A stretch of 64,000 nucleotides of DNA. Origin: Mycobacterium sp. ACS4331. GTDB lineage: Bacteria > Actinomycetota > Actinomycetes > Mycobacteriales > Mycobacteriaceae. The notes beneath the pieces were generated by a model. It saw nothing but the letters and a program-made list of their open reading frames with translations. It was not told where the DNA came from and searched no databases. The stretch spans positions 1-64,000 of the forward strand of contig NZ_LZHW01000103.1 in assembly GCF_001667265.1 (NCBI RefSeq), read 5' to 3'. This document shows, piece after piece, positions 60,977 through 64,000 of this stretch (the first letter of the stretch is position 1; each line of letters begins with the position of its first letter). The translations under genes were made by a program, and so were the position numbers.

Positions 60977-62194
60977 GTGACCAAGACACTGGACGGCGTT
61001 CGCGTGCTGGAGGTGGCGCTCTACGGCTTCGTGCCCGCGGCGGCCAGCGCCCTGGCCGACTGGGGCGCCGATGTCATCAAGATCGAACACCCAGAGACTG
61101 GAGATCCGATCCGTGGCCTGTCGGCCTTCGGCGTCAAGCCCGGCGACGGTGGAGTGACGATGCTCTGGGAGGTGCTCAATCGCGGGAAGCGCTGCGCCGG
61201 AATTGATATCGCGCACCCCGACGGCTACGCCGCACTGATGGCGCTGGTCGATCAGGCCGACGTCTTCGTGACCAACTTCCTGGGTCCGGCCCGTCAGCGT
61301 CTGCGCATCGACGCCGAGCACATCCACGCCCGCAAACCCGACATCATCTACGCCCGGGGCACCGGACATGGCGTGCGCGGACCCGATGCCGACCGTGGCG
61401 GCTTCGACGGCATCTCGTACTGGGCGCGCTCCGGACTGGCCACCGCGGCGCGCCCGGTGGACTACGACTATCCGATCAACCTGCCCGGCCCGGCGGTCGG
61501 CGACATCCAGGCCGGGCTCAATCTCGCCGGCGGGATCTGCGCGGCGCTGTATCACCGGGCGCAGACCGGTTCCGGCGCTGTCGTCGACGCCTCCCTGTTC
61601 GCGGCGGGCCTGTGGGCCATGCAGTCGACCATCGCGGGCAGTTACGTCACCGACCGCGAGCAGCTGCCCCGCGGAGATCGGCGCCACCCGGGCAATCCGC
61701 TGGCCAATGTCTACCGCACCGCCGACGACCGGTTCGTCTTCCTCGCCATGCTCGAAGCCGACCGGTACTGGCCCGGTTTCTGCCGTGCGGTGGAGCGTCC
61801 GGAGTGGATCGACGATCCTCTGCTCGCGACCGCCAAGAGCCGGTACCGCAACATCGAGACCTGCGTGCAACTACTCGACGAGCTGTTCGCGCAACATCCA
61901 CTGGCACATTGGAAGTCGGTGCTGGACAGCCAGGAGGGCCAGTGGAGCGTCGTGCAGTCACCGCGGGATACGCTCACCGACCAACAGGCCTGGGACAACG
62001 GTTACTTCTCGATGGTCGGCTATGACAACGGTGCGCGGTTACCGCTGGTCCCCGCCCCCGTGCAGTTCGATGAGGCGACAACCGAACTGACCCCGGCACC
62101 CGGGCACGGCCAACACACCGATGAGGTGTTGCGGGCGTGCGGCTACAGCGACGAGGACATCCTGAACCTGAAGATCGGCGGCGCCATCACCTGA
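60977..62194 (+). CDS. Class III CoA-transferase (CaiB/BaiF family)
   Basis: A 405-aa CaiB/BaiF protein. It begins with LDGVRVLEVA, has GADVIKIEHPETGDPIRG and NRGKRCAGIDIAHPDG, and the catalytic aspartate lies in GGFDGISYWARSGL (about residue 144). The family moves CoA between an acyl-CoA and a free acid through a glutamyl/aspartyl anhydride. It forms one operon with the aldolase and DUF35 genes, so it may activate the acid that the aldolase later cleaves. Confidence 0.95.
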   Translation: MTKTLDGVRVLEVALYGFVPAAASALADWGADVIKIEHPETGDPIRGLSAFGVKPGDGGVTMLWEVLNRGKRCAGIDIAHPDGYAALMALVDQADVFVTNFLGPARQRLRIDAEHIHARKPDIIYARGTGHGVRGPDADRGGFDGISYWARSGLATAARPVDYDYPINLPGPAVGDIQAGLNLAGGICAALYHRAQTGSGAVVDASLFAAGLWAMQSTIAGSYVTDREQLPRGDRRHPGNPLANVYRTADDRFVFLAMLEADRYWPGFCRAVERPEWIDDPLLATAKSRYRNIETCVQLLDELFAQHPLAHWKSVLDSQEGQWSVVQSPRDTLTDQQAWDNGYFSMVGYDNGARLPLVPAPVQFDEATTELTPAPGHGQHTDEVLRACGYSDEDILNLKIGGAIT

Positions 62195-62197
62195 TGC

Positions 62198-63370
62198 TCA
62201 GGCGGTGCGCGGAAAGTGCAGCAGTTCGCGCGCGTTCGCCTCGGCGATCCTCACCACCTCCTCATCGGGCACAGCCGACAACACCTCCGCGGCACGCTTT
62301 CGGCAGTTCGGCCAGTTGGAATCCGAATGGGGGAAGTCACTTTCCAGCATGATGCGATCGACGCCGATCTTGTGACGGCTCTCCACGCCGTGCTCGTCGT
62401 CGATGAAGCAGGTCCAGAAGTGCTGGTGGAACAACTCCGAGGGCCGGGCATCGAAGTCGATGTCCTGGTAGTACCGGTGGCGTTCCCAGGTGAAGTCGGT
62501 GCGCTCGAGCATGTAGGGCACCCAGCCGATCCCACCTTCGGCAAGCGAGAACTTCAGATTCGGGAACTGTTGCAGTTTGCCGGAGAACAGCAGATCGACG
62601 GTGGTCCACCAGGAGTTGGTGGCGAAGACCGCGATGGCCACGGCGAACGGCGCGGCCTTGCTCTTCATCGTCTTCGGCGCGAAAGGTGCGCCGGAGAACG
62701 AGAATCCCGGTACGTATCCTCCGGCGCCGAAATGCAGCGAAACCGGAAGGTCGGCATCGGAGCATAACTGCCACAGCGGATCCCAATGATCGGTGTGGAA
62801 CGAGGGCAGCTCGAACACCGACATCGTGTCGGGGAAGGACAGGGTGCGTGCCCCCTTGTCCAGCAGGCGCTGCGCTTCGGCCACCGTCGCCTCGATGTCC
62901 CAGAACGGCAGGATGCCCAACGGGATGTACCGGTCGGGGGCCGTGGCACACCATTCGTCGATGTAGAAGTCGTTCCACGCCTGGATGCAGAGCCGGGCGA
63001 GTTCTTTGTCCCTGCCGTGAAAGAAGGTGCTGCCCGCGAAACCCGGGAAGGACGGGAAGCACAGTGCCGCCTGAACCCCGTCGACATCCATGTCCTTGAC
63101 CCGCAGCGCGGGGTCATAGCAACCCGGGATCATGTCCTCGTATCGGACCGGGTCCACCCCCCAGTCCGCACGGGGCTTACCGGCCACCGCATTCAGTCCG
63201 ATGGTGGCGAACCGGGTGTCGTTGTAATGCCACAGCTGGGCGCTGCCGACTTCCCTGATCTGCGGTGCGTCGTCGCGCCAGCGGGCGGGCAGCCGGTCCA
63301 ACCACACACGTGGGTGTTCCACGAGGTGATCGTCGACGGAGATGATCTGGTGGCTGTCCTGAAGCGGCAT
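62198..63370 (-). CDS. Amidohydrolase_2 family protein
   Basis: A 390-aa TIM-barrel protein of the amidohydrolase_2 group found often in mycobacterial catabolic loci. The N-terminal metal motif is ISVDDHLVEHP (D-x-H type). LPVSLHFGAGGY holds a metal histidine, and MLESDFPHSDSNWP is the usual late aspartate region, followed by the NARELLHF tail. Enzymes of this group hydrolyse or decarboxylate ring-derived acids. ATG 63370 has a GGAGGATG site. It is convergent with the CoA-transferase gene and divergent from the GntR regulator. Confidence 0.92.
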   Translation of the reverse strand: MPLQDSHQIISVDDHLVEHPRVWLDRLPARWRDDAPQIREVGSAQLWHYNDTRFATIGLNAVAGKPRADWGVDPVRYEDMIPGCYDPALRVKDMDVDGVQAALCFPSFPGFAGSTFFHGRDKELARLCIQAWNDFYIDEWCATAPDRYIPLGILPFWDIEATVAEAQRLLDKGARTLSFPDTMSVFELPSFHTDHWDPLWQLCSDADLPVSLHFGAGGYVPGFSFSGAPFAPKTMKSKAAPFAVAIAVFATNSWWTTVDLLFSGKLQQFPNLKFSLAEGGIGWVPYMLERTDFTWERHRYYQDIDFDARPSELFHQHFWTCFIDDEHGVESRHKIGVDRIMLESDFPHSDSNWPNCRKRAAEVLSAVPDEEVVRIAEANARELLHFPRTA

Positions 63371-63449
63371 GGCATCCTCCTGGGGCCGGGCTACCGGCGA
63401 CCTACCGAACATACTCATATTTGGGGCGGATCGGGAAGAGCTCCACCCG

Positions 63450-63460
63450 TCGTCTGACGA
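63450..63460. promoter_or_regulatory. Short palindrome before the GntR gene, possible operator
   Basis: TCGTCTGACGA is a perfect 5-1-5 palindrome immediately upstream of a TANNNT element (TAGCCT, 63463). It would fit autoregulation by the FCD/GntR protein that follows. Confidence 0.4.
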
Positions 63461-63495
63461 GGTAGCCTGAATACCCCACTGTTCGAAAGAGGTGC

Positions 63496-64000
63496 ATGCA
63501 TGCAGATCGGGCTCTGCCGATGACCATCGACGCGCTGGCCACTCCCCATCCCGCACGGCAGGAGTTGGTCGCCCGGACACGGCGCGGCAAGATCTCACTG
63601 GCCATCGCCCAGGACATCGTCCGGCAGATCGCCCTGGATCGGCTGGTCCCCGGCAGCCCGCTGCCCACCGAGCAGGCGATGGCCGCCGAATTCGGAGTCG
63701 GACGGGCATCCATCCGCGAGGCACTGCGCGTGCTGGAGTTGCAGGGCATCGTCGAGATCCGCCGGGGCAACGGTGGCGGGCCGGTGGTCGGCCACCGGGG
63801 GCCGCAACGCTTCGGCGAGACGATGACGATGCACCTGCAGCTGGCCCGGGCCACCATGGGCGACGTCAACTCGGCGATGATCCAGCTCGAACCGCTGTCG
63901 GCCGAACGGGCCGCGCTGCGAGTACGCAACGGATCGGCGGACCCGCAGGCCGTGGCCGAAATGGTCGAAGAGACGAGGCGCGGGATGGCACGGGTGACCG
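63496..64000 (+). CDS. GntR/FadR family regulator, N-terminal part (cut by window end)
   Basis: The first 168 codons of a GntR regulator. The winged helix reads IALDRLVPGSPLPTEQAMAAEFGVGRASIREALRVLELQGIVEIRRGNGG, and the FCD ligand domain follows with SAMIQLEPLSAERAAL. ATG 63496 follows AAAGAGG. An in-frame ATG at 63520 is the alternative. The gene is divergent from the amidohydrolase gene and probably controls the catabolic island beside it, responding to an acid or its CoA ester. Confidence 0.9.
   Translation, partial: MHADRALPMTIDALATPHPARQELVARTRRGKISLAIAQDIVRQIALDRLVPGSPLPTEQAMAAEFGVGRASIREALRVLELQGIVEIRRGNGGGPVVGHRGPQRFGETMTMHLQLARATMGDVNSAMIQLEPLSAERAALRVRNGSADPQAVAEMVEETRRGMARVT

Overview
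The window looks like chromosomal DNA of a high-GC actinobacterium, most likely a fast-growing mycobacterium (Mycolicibacterium-like). The reasons are the strong GC bias, the many GTG starts, the many leaderless-looking promoters (TANNNT 6-7 nt before the start codon) and the family mix: TetR regulators, P450s, an LLM-class F420-type oxidoreductase, a secreted cutinase, a TrpB2-like protein, VapBC and Ltp2/DUF35 lipid-catabolic proteins. No rRNA, tRNA, CRISPR array or intact insertion sequence was seen.

Layout. 0-5 kb: the start of an acyl-CoA dehydrogenase gene divergent from a TetR gene, an LLM oxidoreductase, and a three-gene signalling operon (REC-PP2C phosphatase, CHASE3-type histidine kinase, lone receiver). 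5-9 kb: a tightly coupled minus-strand operon with the set known from the URC uracil-catabolic pathway (GTP cyclohydrolase II-like URC1, URC4 and uracil phosphoribosyltransferase), followed by a siderophore-interacting protein. 9-24.7 kb: ordinary mycobacterial genes, including an ECF sigma factor, a DASS permease, redox enzymes, a cutinase, TrpB2, a P450 with a divergent TetR, and an FAD oxidase with a TetR. 24.8-27.6 kb: a decayed stretch holding a frameshifted aldo/keto reductase, about 600 bp without a gene, a VapBC pair and an internally deleted amidohydrolase.

28-41.7 kb is the most striking part. It encodes an AcoR-like activator and, divergently, five genes whose sizes and order resemble acetophenone carboxylase (a 635-aa HyuA-like, a 142-aa zinc protein, a 713-aa HyuA-like, a 770-aa HyuB-like and a 263-aa unknown protein). 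An IclR gene and an overlapping scoA-scoB-thiolase operon follow. Together these would carboxylate a methyl ketone to a 3-oxoacid, activate it with CoA and cleave it thiolytically, giving two acetyl-CoA if the ketone is acetone. The substrate cannot be read from sequence.

41.7-50.9 kb: TetR/SDR with a clear double operator, a wall-lytic-like secreted protein, YaeQ, a WYL regulator, an esterase, and an aromatic-ring FAD monooxygenase fused to a SnoaL-like domain. 50.9-64 kb: a second catabolic island. A six-gene minus-strand operon encodes an MBL-fold alkylsulfatase-like protein, two SDRs, a sulfotransferase, a VOC protein and an alcohol dehydrogenase. It is divergent from an SDR-TetR pair across a two-site palindromic operator. 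Then come a P450, an Ltp2-like thiolase with its DUF35 partner, a class III CoA-transferase, an amidohydrolase and a GntR regulator cut off by the window end. This set fits degradation of an unidentified alcohol, terpenoid or steroid-like substrate by CoA activation and aldol-type cleavage.
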